A DNA stretch of 44,633 nucleotides from an uncultured Methylococcaceae bacterium (GCA_913056195.1 CAJXMF010000017.1:1-44633), one strand, 5' to 3'. Counted from the stretch's first letter, positions 35,526-44,595 are shown. The notes: generated from the sequence alone by a model not told the origin. Numbers and translations are program-made.

Positions 35526-35900
35526 CTATGCTATAGCGGAATTTTGCAGCTGATAGCGAGCTATTGACGCAATCTCGTCATCCTCATCATGAATGAAATG
35601 CGCTAAATCATACCCACGCTTCACCACAACAAAACGCACAAAGTCGGACGGATCCTCTTTTAATTTATCCAGCAAATGCTCTTGGCAATACATCGCAACC
35701 GTCGCCCGCACTTTCCAGTTGTCATCATGCACTAAATGCTCATGTCCGACTTTTTTACGCGCAACGGCGCAACGCACTAAAGGCGATGCATCAAAAACCA
35801 ACTCGGATAAGGCGAAACAAAGGTCTACCGATTCCAGCCGGATATATTCTTCTTTTTCCTTGATAATATCTTGCTCGGTATAAGATTTACCATTGATCAT
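35526..35900 (-). CDS. HEAT/LRV-like repeat protein
   Basis: A 124-residue protein made of about four helical repeats of roughly 22 residues. The conserved step is seen as SPLVRCAVARKKVG, NWKVRATVAMYCQEH, DFVRFVVVKRGYD and DEIASIARYQL. Such repeats form scaffolds for protein binding. The ATG at 35900 (MINGKSYTE) is preferred over an in-frame TTG nine codons upstream. No partner gene is obvious; function unknown. Confidence 0.7.
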   Translation of the reverse strand: MINGKSYTEQDIIKEKEEYIRLESVDLCFALSELVFDASPLVRCAVARKKVGHEHLVHDDNWKVRATVAMYCQEHLLDKLKEDPSDFVRFVVVKRGYDLAHFIHDEDDEIASIARYQLQNSAIA

Positions 35901-36055
35901 CACAGCCACAGACCAACTCCAAAACAATTCATATCAGGCTTTAAAAATATCATATAACGCATTATTTTTTGGGACTAAATCATAAAACCATTAGCTGTTT
36001 CTCATTTTTTCTTTACATATAGTCTCTACACATGGGTTTATCATTACTTCAGCAG

Positions 36056-36262
36056 TTAGTAATGTGGCGGCGGAGGCTCCGCTTCTGCACTTAATAACGG
36101 CGATTTTGGCAGCGATTCAATCTTGCTGTTTAATAATTTGCACGTTTCCTCTAACTTGCCAATTTGCAATTGTTGTTTAGCGACGATGTTGTTGAGTGTG
36201 TCTATCAATTCTTCCTGATAGGCTAATTTGATTTCAAGTTCTGTTATACGGTTTTCTGTCAT
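36056..36262 (-). CDS. slyX: SlyX family protein
   Basis: A 68-residue protein consisting of one coiled coil (ENRITELEIKLAYQEELIDT, continued to about residue 45) and a proline-rich tail ending EPPPPHY, which is the classic SlyX pattern. Function is unclear in E. coli. The start is one base after the HMA-protein stop, so they are likely co-transcribed. Confidence 0.88.
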   Translation of the reverse strand: MTENRITELEIKLAYQEELIDTLNNIVAKQQLQIGKLEETCKLLNSKIESLPKSPLLSAEAEPPPPHY

Positions 36263-36263
36263 T

Positions 36264-36782
36264 TTATTTATTGCGAATTATCTTATAACCCAGGTCTTCA
36301 ATTTTTTTAATCAAATCCGTCTCACTGACAGAGCCATAGACCACCACTTCCTTGGTTTCGAGCTCCGCACAGGCATCTTGCACCCCTGGCATTTTTTTTA
36401 AGGCGACTTTTATCAATGCGGCACAGGCGGAGCAACTCATCCCATCGACCAGCAAACAAAGCTCCGAAATGGTTTCAGATTGAATTTCAGTTGGGATAGT
36501 ATCCGATTCAATACGCTGTCGCTGTTTTAAATTCCCTAAAATCGTATCGACAATCTTGAGTAAATCCGATTTAGACAGCAAACCGGCATCGAAATCAATC
36601 ACCGCCCGACCGCGTTCCTGATCAATCTCTATCGACTTGATTTCATGCCTTTTTTTCAACAGAATCTGAAAAAAATAAGCCTGATTCATCGCCCCCTTCA
36701 GAACCGGTGAACATATTTCAATACGCCGATCCCAGGCTTGCTCCAGACTGAAGTTCTGAAATTCAGAATTTTTATTATCCAT
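36264..36782 (-). CDS. Tandem heavy-metal-associated (HMA) domain protein without an ATPase
   Basis: A 172-residue soluble protein. The C-terminal half (about 105-172) is an HMA domain with the metal site GMSCSACAAL (Cys117, Cys120) and the beta-strand pattern of copper chaperones. The N-terminal half (about 20-85) has the same strand-helix layout, EIKSIEIDQERGRAVIDFD, but no CxxC, so it looks like a decayed HMA domain or the HMA-like lead of a P-type ATPase. No P-type ATPase motif (DKTGT) follows. A copper-handling or metal-sensing role is inferred. It sits between slyX and a lipoprotein hydrolase gene. Confidence 0.78.
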   Translation of the reverse strand: MDNKNSEFQNFSLEQAWDRRIEICSPVLKGAMNQAYFFQILLKKRHEIKSIEIDQERGRAVIDFDAGLLSKSDLLKIVDTILGNLKQRQRIESDTIPTEIQSETISELCLLVDGMSCSACAALIKVALKKMPGVQDACAELETKEVVVYGSVSETDLIKKIEDLGYKIIRNK

Positions 36783-36785
36783 GTT

Positions 36786-38081
36786 TTATCTTTTATTCGT
36801 TAGCTTGCCGCGTTGATCTTGTGTTGAATAGACAATCAAAGCTTGTACAAAATTTAACAGCTCTTCTGAAAAAATATCATTATGACCATCCATAATGTCA
36901 GAACTGACGCGAATATTCAGATAAGGATTATACTGTGATGTACGCCCTAAGTGCGTTAATCGCAGATTCCCCATCACCCGACTTTGCCCTTCTTCTGGAC
37001 GATGCCATTCAATTACATTGTCTTTGGTCAATGTAAGCATCGTCTTATCCAATGTCAATTCATGGGTTGTTAATGGTACAAAATGACCCACAGCCGTTCT
37101 ATCGGCTTCGGCCTCGTATAAAATCAACTTACGCTGCCCCTGACAGGCTTCACGGGTTAACGTATCATGCGTTTCCCAAAAAGTAGCAACCGCTTGGCCT
37201 GCCCAAAAAGCATATTTGGTGGCGTAATCAGTTTCTGAAGTCAAAATAGCCAGACGGGGTGTCCGGCTATTGAGATAACTACAACGTGATTGCGCTAAAT
37301 CATACAGTGGCGCGAATTGTAAGGCTTCAAAAGCCGGATTTAGCAACACCACTAAATCTCCAAAACCCTGAACTTGTCCGGAATAATTCTTACCCGGATG
37401 GCTGTCAATGAAGCGATTGGCCAGAATTTGCGAGAGTGCATTATAAACAACCGCTCCGCCAAAGCTATGGCCAATAACAACAAACCGACTTTTTTCCGCT
37501 GTCGATTGCGCTTCTTTGACATGCACCACTTGTTCGAGTTTGAGTAACAACTCCGTAACACCTAAATAACCCACATCCTGGGCTGTGTTTTTTCTATCCC
37601 AGAATGTCAGGTATTTTATACCAGGAAATTCAATAGATTCACCCCGCCAGCCCACGTATACACCAAAAACCTGACGAGGTTTATGTTGCCAATTACGGCT
37701 TTGGCGAGATTCAATGGCACTCAATTTTTGCAGGATGCCTTTAAAGCTTTCGATATTGGAATCACCGGGTTTAGCATTATGATGCCAACCGTGTACAAAA
37801 ACGTTAATCAACACATCATGGGTTGAGGATACTTTATACAGTTGGTCTAAAACAGCTTGCAATTGCGCCCTGTCCCGCAATTGTCCCTGATCGTCGATTT
37901 CCACAAACCCTAGCCAGTACTCGGAAGGCGCCTTGCCAATTTTTTGCACAGCATGAGATGCGCAATTTCCTGAAAGCGCAACAGAACAAGGGGAATAATT
38001 GGCACGGTAGATCTGATCAGATGCACATCCTGTCAATAGTAAAAAACCCATAACTAACGTGAACAACAGCTTCTGTTTCAT
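36786..38081 (-). CDS. Alpha/beta-hydrolase lipoprotein
   Basis: A 431-residue protein with a lipoprotein signal ending LLLTGCAS. The oxyanion-hole region is NVFVHGWHHNAKPGDSN, and the nucleophile elbow is GHSFGGAVVYNAL. The start (MKQKLLF) has GGGGAG 8 bases upstream; a longer reading adds residues without a signal. Substrate is unknown: lipase or esterase action on envelope lipids is plausible. It precedes the HMA gene by 3 bases, so the trio hydrolase-HMA-slyX seems to be one unit. Confidence 0.8.
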   Translation of the reverse strand: MKQKLLFTLVMGFLLLTGCASDQIYRANYSPCSVALSGNCASHAVQKIGKAPSEYWLGFVEIDDQGQLRDRAQLQAVLDQLYKVSSTHDVLINVFVHGWHHNAKPGDSNIESFKGILQKLSAIESRQSRNWQHKPRQVFGVYVGWRGESIEFPGIKYLTFWDRKNTAQDVGYLGVTELLLKLEQVVHVKEAQSTAEKSRFVVIGHSFGGAVVYNALSQILANRFIDSHPGKNYSGQVQGFGDLVVLLNPAFEALQFAPLYDLAQSRCSYLNSRTPRLAILTSETDYATKYAFWAGQAVATFWETHDTLTREACQGQRKLILYEAEADRTAVGHFVPLTTHELTLDKTMLTLTKDNVIEWHRPEEGQSRVMGNLRLTHLGRTSQYNPYLNIRVSSDIMDGHNDIFSEELLNFVQALIVYSTQDQRGKLTNKR

Positions 38082-38193
38082 GTCGCATCTCCCCAAGAAT
38101 ATTATCTCAGCCACCAGGCGATCGCCGAATATCTTTACAATGTACTGGTTATTGCTTCATCATAACAGCGTTTTGTTATTGCTATAAATCACA

Positions 38194-38559
38194 ATGTCTG
38201 AATTTTTATTTTCCCTGCGCGGTGTCCCTGAAGATGAAGCCGAACAAGTTCGCGCGCTATTGACTGAGCATAAGATTGATTTTTATGAAACGGATGCAGG
38301 AAACTGGGGTATTTCCATGCCTGCGTTATGGGTTCGGGACACGGCCAGTTTCCAACAAGCCCGCGAGTTATTGGTTCATTATCAACAACAGCGTTTTATA
38401 GAACAGCGCACTCTGTACAATCAACAAAAACAACACGGCCGTCAACGCACCCTGTGGCAGATTTTTTGGGAGCGCCCGGTAACATTTGTGCTGTCGCTGA
38501 GTCTTATTGGCCTTATTATTTATCTATCTATTCGTTTACTACAGGATTTTGGCTTATGA
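38194..38559 (+). CDS. DUF6164-like protein with one membrane helix
   Basis: A 121-residue protein. Its N-terminal half (SEFLFSLRGVPEDEAEQVRA, continuing through YETDAGNWGISMPALWV) folds like small signal-transducer-type DUF2007 domains, and its C-terminal half has one membrane helix (about 95-118). This resembles DUF6164, a small family common in gamma methanotrophs. Function unknown. It overlaps the VanZ-like gene by four bases (ATGA). Confidence 0.72.
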   Translation: MSEFLFSLRGVPEDEAEQVRALLTEHKIDFYETDAGNWGISMPALWVRDTASFQQARELLVHYQQQRFIEQRTLYNQQKQHGRQRTLWQIFWERPVTFVLSLSLIGLIIYLSIRLLQDFGL

Positions 38560-38936
38560 AACCCGCTTATCGTGACCTCTTCGCCCTGCTCGTTTACTGC
38601 GGCTTTATTTTTTATTTATCCTCACGCAGTACATTACCCATACCGATGCTGTTTCCACATCAGGATAAAGCCATGCATACCGGTGCTTATTTTGTCATGG
38701 GTATTCTGACATGGCGCTGGCTATGTCACCTGACGACATCAGGACTGCTGAAAAGCTGTGGCACACTATTATTTTGCAGCGTCTATGGCATAAGCGATGA
38801 ATGGCATCAGTCTTTCGTACCGGGACGGGATGCCGATGCGTTCGATTGGGCGGCCGATACCTTTGGCGGACTGTTGGCCGCGTATGTCTGTTTTTATCTT
38901 GAGCGTTGGTCGCGCTTTAAAAGACGCCCGATTTAA
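38556..38936 (+). CDS. VanZ-like membrane protein
   Basis: A 126-residue protein with four predicted membrane helices and the VanZ-family pattern FPHQDKAMHTGAYFVMGIL, then SDEWHQSFVPGRDADAFDW. The start is set by a four-base overlap with the DUF6164-like gene; an upstream in-frame reading is out of frame with that gene's real product and lacks homology. VanZ homologues are membrane proteins linked to cell-wall antibiotic resistance in some Gram-positives, but most bacterial copies have no known role. Its stop overlaps the recJ stop. Confidence 0.82.
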   Translation: MKPAYRDLFALLVYCGFIFYLSSRSTLPIPMLFPHQDKAMHTGAYFVMGILTWRWLCHLTTSGLLKSCGTLLFCSVYGISDEWHQSFVPGRDADAFDWAADTFGGLLAAYVCFYLERWSRFKRRPI

Positions 38937-40678
38937 CTGATTTTTTCGGCATAGTGCAGCATAAGCTGCACATTTCGATTGCCGCGAAACTCATTGATGT
39001 CGAGTTTGTAAACCGCCTTAATCTGCCGTATACCCAGCCAGCTTTCCGGCTTTTCCACAAAAAAGGCAATCGCGTCCAGTAGCAGTTCTTCGCCTGTCAG
39101 CTTCAATACAAATTTGAGATGTTGCTGCCCGACGATACGGCATTGAATAACCTCAAACTGACCATGAAAAACCGGCTCTGGAAAGCCTTGCCCCCAAGTG
39201 GCGGCTTGTTGTAATTGTTCGGCAAACGACAAGGTTAAATGATCCTGTTTTAATTCGCCGTCCGAGTAAATTTTCTGCTCCAGATCGATATCCGCCAGTT
39301 TTTCCGTCACGATTTCATCAAACGCCAGTGCAAAGGGAGGATAATCATGCATTTCAAGCGTCAAGCCGGCTGCCATGGCATGGCCACCAAATCGCTTTAG
39401 TATATCCGGATGACGGGTTGCGACTTCACACAAGACATCACGGATATGAAGGCCGTCGATGGAACGCGCCGAACCTTTAATCTGGCCATTATCGGCGGGT
39501 GCAAAGGCAATAACCGGACGATGCAAACGATCTTTAATACGTGAAGCCAGTATGCCAATCACCCCCTGATGCCAATCCGGGTTAAACAGACACACGCCAG
39601 CCGTTAAATGCTTTTCATCAAACACCTTCATTTCTTCCAATAACTGCATGGCTTTATGCTTCATTTGCGCTTCAATTTCCTTGCGCTCCTGATTCAGGGT
39701 ATCCAGTTGCCGGGCGGCCTCTAATGCAATGTCGGCATTATCGGTTAGAAAACACTGAATACCCAGGGACATATCATCCATACGGCCGGCTGCATTCAGC
39801 CTTGGGCCGATGGCAAAGCCCAGATCTGAGGCCTGCATCCGGTCACGTTGTCGGCCCGCAATTTCGATAATCGCCTTAATTCCGGCATGACACTGCCCGG
39901 ATCGAATCCGCAGCAAGCCTTGATGCACCAGAATACGATTAACCTCATCCAAAACCACAACATCGGCCACCGTTCCCAGTGCCACAAAATCCAACAGCTG
40001 CGCTAAATTAGGCTCGGTCAGATTATGATGCTTGAACCAATCCTGTTCACGTAAATAGCGCCGCAAAGCCATCAACACATAAAAAATAACGCCAACACCG
40101 GCAATATGGCGGCTGGGGAAGCGATCGTCGGGTAAATTGGGATTCACGATAGCCGCAGCCTCAGGCAATGTTTCTCCAGGTAAATGATGATCGGTGACCA
40201 ACACTTGAATACCCGCCGCATTCGCCGCCGCTACGCCCTCTATACTGGCAATGCCATTGTCGACCGTAATAATCACGTCGGCCTGTTGCTGCTTGACCAA
40301 TTCGACGATTTCAGGGGTCAAACCATAACCGTATTCAAACCGATTAGGCACAATAAACGACACATTGTTAGCGCCGAGTAATTGCAACCCCCGCATGGCC
40401 ACCGCACAACTGGTCGCACCATCGGCATCAAAATCGGCGACGATACAGATTTTCAATTGTTGCTCCAAGGCCTGATGCAACAGTTTAACCATGGTCTTCA
40501 TACCAGACAACAACTCTGGTGCCGGTAAACGCGCCAGAGAACGATCCAGTTGCGCGGGCTTGTCGACTCCCCGGCTCACAAAAATGCGCGCCAACACCGG
40601 ATCCATATCGGATTGTTGCAAGCTGGAGGGTTGAATGGGACGTGGAAGGATGTTTTTTTTAACGCCTTGCAGAAACAT
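38933..40678 (-). CDS. recJ: Single-stranded-DNA 5'-3' exonuclease RecJ
   Basis: A 581-residue DHH-superfamily nuclease (E. coli 577) of recombination and mismatch repair. Metal-binding motifs are VADFDADGATSCAVAM, ITVDNGIAS and LVTDHHLPGETLP, and the DHHA1 domain is seen in RFGGHAMAAGLTL. The end reads convergently into the VanZ-like gene, sharing stop-codon bases (38933-38936). Confidence 0.96.
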   Translation of the reverse strand: MFLQGVKKNILPRPIQPSSLQQSDMDPVLARIFVSRGVDKPAQLDRSLARLPAPELLSGMKTMVKLLHQALEQQLKICIVADFDADGATSCAVAMRGLQLLGANNVSFIVPNRFEYGYGLTPEIVELVKQQQADVIITVDNGIASIEGVAAANAAGIQVLVTDHHLPGETLPEAAAIVNPNLPDDRFPSRHIAGVGVIFYVLMALRRYLREQDWFKHHNLTEPNLAQLLDFVALGTVADVVVLDEVNRILVHQGLLRIRSGQCHAGIKAIIEIAGRQRDRMQASDLGFAIGPRLNAAGRMDDMSLGIQCFLTDNADIALEAARQLDTLNQERKEIEAQMKHKAMQLLEEMKVFDEKHLTAGVCLFNPDWHQGVIGILASRIKDRLHRPVIAFAPADNGQIKGSARSIDGLHIRDVLCEVATRHPDILKRFGGHAMAAGLTLEMHDYPPFALAFDEIVTEKLADIDLEQKIYSDGELKQDHLTLSFAEQLQQAATWGQGFPEPVFHGQFEVIQCRIVGQQHLKFVLKLTGEELLLDAIAFFVEKPESWLGIRQIKAVYKLDINEFRGNRNVQLMLHYAEKIS

Positions 40679-40730
40679 GGCTCTCCAGAAAAATAAACAG
40701 GATGGTTAGTGATGGCTCAAAGATAAGCGT

Positions 40731-41618
40731 TTAACGATCTACCGGCATCTTCTCGCGCAGTTTTAAAAAGCGTTGATAGCGCTGCGTTGAAATTTCGCCG
40801 CCTTCGACGGCGTGCTTGATGGCGCAGCCCTTGTCTTGCAGATGACGACAATTATGAAAACGACAGCATTTGATCAGCGGTTGAAATTCACGAAATCCCC
40901 AGGCCAGTTCGGACTCTCTCAAGCCGGCCAGGCCGAAAATCGCCACGCCGGGACTGTCGATCAAATCCCCACCTTCGGGCAGATGATATAAAGTTGCCGC
41001 CGTCGTAGTGTGGCGGCCATGTTTTGTAGTGGCGGAAATTGAATTTATTTTAAGAGTCTTGTCGGGAATCAATCGGTTGGTCAATGATGACTTACCGACA
41101 CCGGACTGACCTGCGAACAGGCTGACATGCCCTTTCAAATCCCGCTTCAAATCATCCAACCCGATATTTTTTGCCGCACTGACGTTATACAAGGGGTAAT
41201 CCAGAGCCTGATAGACCGCGAGCGCCGCTTGCACTGTTTCTGTGCTGGGCAAATCGGTCTTGTTCAGCAACAGACGGGCCTGGATGTTGCGGTTTTCACA
41301 AATGGCCAAATATTGATCAATCAACAAGAAGTCACAGCGCGGCTCGGCTGCAAAGACAACATAAATATGATCAATATTGGCGGCAACCGGCCGTATCTTG
41401 TTGTTTCGGGCCGGACGGATCAACACCGACCGGCGCGGGCAAATCGCATCAATCCGCCCCTGCCCTGCGGCGATCGGCTCAAACTGCACCCGGTCACCGA
41501 CGGCCACTGTTTCCAGTTTTCGACGCGGCTGGCATAACAGGATTTCACCGCTGGCCGCTTCAACCGCAATGCCTTTGCCCAGGTGCGAAATAACCAGGCC
41601 TTGTTGTTTTTCTGCCAT
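40731..41618 (-). CDS. rsgA: Ribosome small-subunit biogenesis GTPase RsgA
   Basis: A 295-residue circularly permuted GTPase (order G4-G1-G3): NKTDL, then GQSGVGKSSLTN, then DSPGVAIFG. The N-terminal OB fold binds rRNA, and the C-terminal zinc knuckle is visible as CCRFHNCRHLQDKGCAIK. It helps mature the 30S subunit. The start overlaps the M48 protease stop by one base. Slightly shorter than E. coli RsgA (350), as in many relatives. Confidence 0.95.
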   Translation of the reverse strand: MAEKQQGLVISHLGKGIAVEAASGEILLCQPRRKLETVAVGDRVQFEPIAAGQGRIDAICPRRSVLIRPARNNKIRPVAANIDHIYVVFAAEPRCDFLLIDQYLAICENRNIQARLLLNKTDLPSTETVQAALAVYQALDYPLYNVSAAKNIGLDDLKRDLKGHVSLFAGQSGVGKSSLTNRLIPDKTLKINSISATTKHGRHTTTAATLYHLPEGGDLIDSPGVAIFGLAGLRESELAWGFREFQPLIKCCRFHNCRHLQDKGCAIKHAVEGGEISTQRYQRFLKLREKMPVDR

Positions 41619-42871
41619 TAACCGTGTTGCATTTTTTCTTCAATATGGGCGATACGAATGGCGGCCGGCGGATGACTGTAATGAAATGCAGAATACAGTG
41701 GATCGGGCGTCAGGGTGCTGGCATTTTCCTCATACAGCTTGACCAGGCCGCTGATCATTTTATCGCCACGTGCATTTTCAACGGCAAAATCGTCGGCTTC
41801 AAATTCAAATTTACGTTGAAACCAGGCGCTGATCGGTTGGATAAACGGGGTGAACACCGGCGTCACCAGCATGAACAAAACCAGCGCCACAGCATTCGAT
41901 TTAACATCAGTCACACCGAGACCGGTAAAAAACCAGTCCTGTTGAATCAGCCAGCCCAGAATCGCGAAGCTGATCAGCGTCATGACAGATGAAGAAATCA
42001 ACATCTTAATCACATGCTTGCGTTTAAAATGGCCTAATTCATGCGCCAGCACAGCTTCCAGTTCTTCTTCCTCCAGCGAATTGATCAAGGTATCGAAAAA
42101 CACAATACGCTTGTTATTGCCAAGCCCGGTAAAATAGGCATTACCATGACCCGACCGGCGTGAACCATCCATGATGAAGATACCATTACTGCTAAAGCCA
42201 CAACGTTCCAGCAAGGCCTGAATCCTGCGCTTAAGCGAGCCGTCTTCCATGGGCGTGAATTTATTGAACAACGGCGCAATCACGGTTGGAAACAACCAGC
42301 TCATCAATAAGGAAAAACTGATTAAAATAGCCCAGGCATACAGCCACCAGAGGTCGCCGATACTGTCCATAACCCATAGAATCAAAGCCAATATGGGCAT
42401 ACCGATACCCAGCACCAGAGCAATGGAGATGAGCTGGTCCTTAATGAATTGCTGCGGCGTATTTTTATTAAATCCGTATTTTTCTTCAATCACAAAGGTT
42501 TGATACCAACTGGTGGGTAATTCCACTAACGTCATAATCAAAAACAGGCTGGCAACGGAAGAAAGATCGGCCATCATCGGCGACAGCCCCTGACCATGCC
42601 AGAAACTGAAAACCGCATTGATGCCACCGCCCAAGGTTAACACCAGCAACATCAGCACACTGATGATATGGTCAATCATCCCCAGCTTTCCTTTTTCGAC
42701 CGTATAATCGGCCGCTTTTTGATGTGCTTGTAGCGAAACCCGATGTTTAAATGCTTCAGGAACCTGGTCACGATGCGCCAAAACATAGTTTTTCTGGCGC
42801 CAATCCAACCAGAATTGAATCGCGGTTGAAATCGCCAAAGCAATCAGAAAAATAAGGCTAAATGTCTGCAT
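41618..42871 (-). CDS. Ste24/CAAX-type M48 family membrane metalloprotease
   Basis: A 417-residue, multi-helix membrane protein. The zinc motif HELGHFKRKH sits in the C-terminal half (about residue 280) and the N-terminal region matches the M48 N-terminal domain of Ste24-like proteases rather than small HtpX (about 290 residues). The third zinc ligand is expected in the EFEADDFAVENA stretch. The ATG at 42871 (MQTFSL) is preferred over an upstream TTG. A role in envelope protein quality control is inferred. It is coupled to rsgA. Confidence 0.88.
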   Translation of the reverse strand: MQTFSLIFLIALAISTAIQFWLDWRQKNYVLAHRDQVPEAFKHRVSLQAHQKAADYTVEKGKLGMIDHIISVLMLLVLTLGGGINAVFSFWHGQGLSPMMADLSSVASLFLIMTLVELPTSWYQTFVIEEKYGFNKNTPQQFIKDQLISIALVLGIGMPILALILWVMDSIGDLWWLYAWAILISFSLLMSWLFPTVIAPLFNKFTPMEDGSLKRRIQALLERCGFSSNGIFIMDGSRRSGHGNAYFTGLGNNKRIVFFDTLINSLEEEELEAVLAHELGHFKRKHVIKMLISSSVMTLISFAILGWLIQQDWFFTGLGVTDVKSNAVALVLFMLVTPVFTPFIQPISAWFQRKFEFEADDFAVENARGDKMISGLVKLYEENASTLTPDPLYSAFHYSHPPAAIRIAHIEEKMQHG

Positions 42872-42893
42872 AATGTCTAAATAAAAATGGAAA

Positions 42894-42922
42894 TGGCTAT
42901 ACAGATTATCCAATGCTACAAT
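42894..42922 (+). promoter_or_regulatory. Putative sigma70 promoter of orn (extended -10)
   Basis: TGCTACAAT (42914-42922) is an extended -10. TGGCTA (42894-42899), 17 bases upstream of TACAAT, is a weak -35. Transcription would start near 42929, giving a 26-base leader before the orn ATG. Confidence 0.45.
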
Positions 42923-42954
42923 TTACCGCAACTTTTTAACTGTTACGGATAAAT

Positions 42955-43500
42955 ATGTCTGCCGATTCTGAAAATCTCATCTGGATTGACCTGGAAATGA
43001 CTGGCCTTGATCCAGACAAGGATCAAATCATTGAAATTGCCACGATCGTCACCGATAAAAACCTGAATATCCTGGCCGAAGGGCCGGTTCTGGCAGTTCA
43101 TCAATCGGATGAAACTTTAGCGGCGATGGATGACTGGAATCAAAAACATCATGGCCAATCCGGCCTGATTGATCGCATTAAAGCCTCCAGCATTGATGAG
43201 GCCGAAGCCGAACAACAAACACTGGAATTTTTGAAACAATGGGTGCCAGCCAATAAATCACCGATGTGCGGTAACAGTATTTGCCAGGACAGGCGTTTTT
43301 TGTATCGCAGCATGCCCGCTTTGGAGCAATACTTCCATTATCGTAACCTGGATGTATCCACCTTGAAGGAGCTGGCATCGCGCTGGGCACCAGACCTCAA
43401 GAAAGGCTTCAAGAAGAAATCGGCGCATAAGGCGCTCGATGACATCCAGGAGTCGATTGATGAAATGAAATATTACCGTGAACATTTCATAAAATACTGA
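42955..43500 (+). CDS. orn: Oligoribonuclease
   Basis: A 181-residue DEDDh 3'-5' exonuclease that degrades di- to pentanucleotides. Catalytic acidic residues lie in [20 protein letters not shown] (about 10-29), [12 protein letters not shown] and [13 protein letters not shown]. It is also needed to clear pGpG from cyclic-di-GMP breakdown. Divergent from the M48 gene and two bases before crcB. Confidence 0.97.
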   Translation: MSADSENLIWIDLEMTGLDPDKDQIIEIATIVTDKNLNILAEGPVLAVHQSDETLAAMDDWNQKHHGQSGLIDRIKASSIDEAEAEQQTLEFLKQWVPANKSPMCGNSICQDRRFLYRSMPALEQYFHYRNLDVSTLKELASRWAPDLKKGFKKKSAHKALDDIQESIDEMKYYREHFIKY

Positions 43501-43502
43501 CA

Positions 43503-44210
43503 ATGAATCATTTATTAGCCGTTGCAATGGGTGGCGCATTAGGTGCCGTACTGCGTTTTATGGTTTCCAATGGTGTTTATCATTGGCTGGGACGCAGTTT
43601 CCCCTTTGGCACCCTGGCCGTCAATATTCTAGGCTCATTTCTAATTGGTTTAATGACAGAAGCCTTGATTGTACAGCGTGTTGCCATTTCCGCTGAATAT
43701 CGTGCGGCAATTCTGGTGGGTGTGTTCGGCTCTTTTACCACCTTTTCCACCTTTTCTCTGGAAACCGTCTTTTTGCTGGAACAAGGCAGTTTTGCCAAAG
43801 CCGGGTACAATATCCTCCTCAGCGTTGGCATCTGCCTGCTGGCGGTCTGGATCGGTTTGTTGCTCGGCCGTACGCTGTTCAATTATTCTGGCGGCATCAT
43901 TCAATGGAATGGCGGCATCGTGCCTTATGCGTTGATGATCGTCAATGCAGTAGGCGCATTTCTGCTCGGTGTTATCAGTGCGTTGTTACTATCCAAGGTC
44001 ACGATGTCTTTGGAACATCGCGCGGCCATCATTGTCGTGATGGCGGGATTATACCTGACCTTTTCCAGCCTCTATGTGCTGCTGTATCTGATTGAAAGCG
44101 GCCATAGCTTCGACACGCATTTAAGCGTTATACTCACCGTCTTCCTATCTAATCTGCTGATTTCAGGCACCCTGTTATGGTTAGGGATGCTCACTGGAAA
44201 ACAACTATGA
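43503..44210 (+). CDS. crcB: Double-length fluoride channel CrcB/Fluc, second half decayed
   Basis: A 235-residue protein; single CrcB proteins have about 125. Residues 1-125 form a normal Fluc domain, with TLAVNILGSFLIG (Asn41) and GVFGSFTTFSTFSLE (the phenylalanine-box region, Phe78 and Phe81). Residues 135-235 repeat the pattern (MIVNAVGAFLLG with Asn148; EHRAAIIVVMAGLYLTFSS), but Phe78 corresponds to Tyr184, Thr79 to Leu185 and Phe84 to Leu190, while Phe81 is kept as Phe187. Offset between halves is about 106 residues. Fluc works as an antiparallel dimer, so this looks like a fused pseudo-dimer, as seen in eukaryotic FEX proteins. No fluoride riboswitch precedes it; orn ends two bases before. 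Confidence 0.9.
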   Translation: MNHLLAVAMGGALGAVLRFMVSNGVYHWLGRSFPFGTLAVNILGSFLIGLMTEALIVQRVAISAEYRAAILVGVFGSFTTFSTFSLETVFLLEQGSFAKAGYNILLSVGICLLAVWIGLLLGRTLFNYSGGIIQWNGGIVPYALMIVNAVGAFLLGVISALLLSKVTMSLEHRAAIIVVMAGLYLTFSSLYVLLYLIESGHSFDTHLSVILTVFLSNLLISGTLLWLGMLTGKQL

Positions 44211-44518
44211 AAAAAACAGTCTCCTGCGCGCGAATTTTTACCCTGGAAGGACATGATCACCTGGATCAAATCCTGCAAATCCTGCATGACGAAGAAAACA
44301 TTACAGGCGTAACCATCAGCCGGGGCATTGCAGGCTATGGCGACAGCGACTCACGCGAGGTGCATAGCGCCAACCTGCTGACCTTATCACTGGAATTACC
44401 GCTGATTGTCGATTTTTATGATGAATCCGAAAAGGTTTTGCATGCTATTGAGGTATTACAACAGCGACTGAATCTCGATCATATTGTCAGCTGGCCGGCT
44501 GCATTACATTCTCGCTAG
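44207..44518 (+). CDS. DUF190 (PII-like) protein
   Basis: A 103-residue protein whose alpha-beta pattern (KKTVSCARIFTLEGHDHLDQ, ILHDEENITGVTISRGIAGY) matches DUF190, a family with a PII-like fold often found beside crcB. The start overlaps the crcB stop by four bases (ATGA); an upstream in-frame ATG would lie inside crcB. A regulatory or partner role with the fluoride channel is inferred. Confidence 0.88.
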   Translation: MKKTVSCARIFTLEGHDHLDQILQILHDEENITGVTISRGIAGYGDSDSREVHSANLLTLSLELPLIVDFYDESEKVLHAIEVLQQRLNLDHIVSWPAALHSR

Positions 44519-44595
44519 TGCAGCACCAATTTTACTGTGATGGATAGTTTATGGGCTATTGAAATGTATTATAAATTTATTGTAACTACTCAGCG
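44519..44595. mobile_element. Decayed copy of the MITE-like element
   Basis: The left end, CAGCACCAATTTTAC (44521-44535), is identical to the 18.26 kb element, and GATGGATAGTTT and GGCTATTGAAAT follow in the same order. The right terminal repeat is no longer recognisable. It starts directly after the DUF190 stop codon. The right boundary is approximate. Confidence 0.5.

Noticed and set aside
38328-38555. Longer reading of the VanZ-like gene
   Set aside because: It overlaps the DUF6164-like gene in another frame and its extra residues show no homology; the 4-base overlap start is preferred.
43450-43502. Fluoride riboswitch upstream of crcB
   Set aside because: crcB begins two bases after orn, leaving no leader; no riboswitch-like fold was seen.
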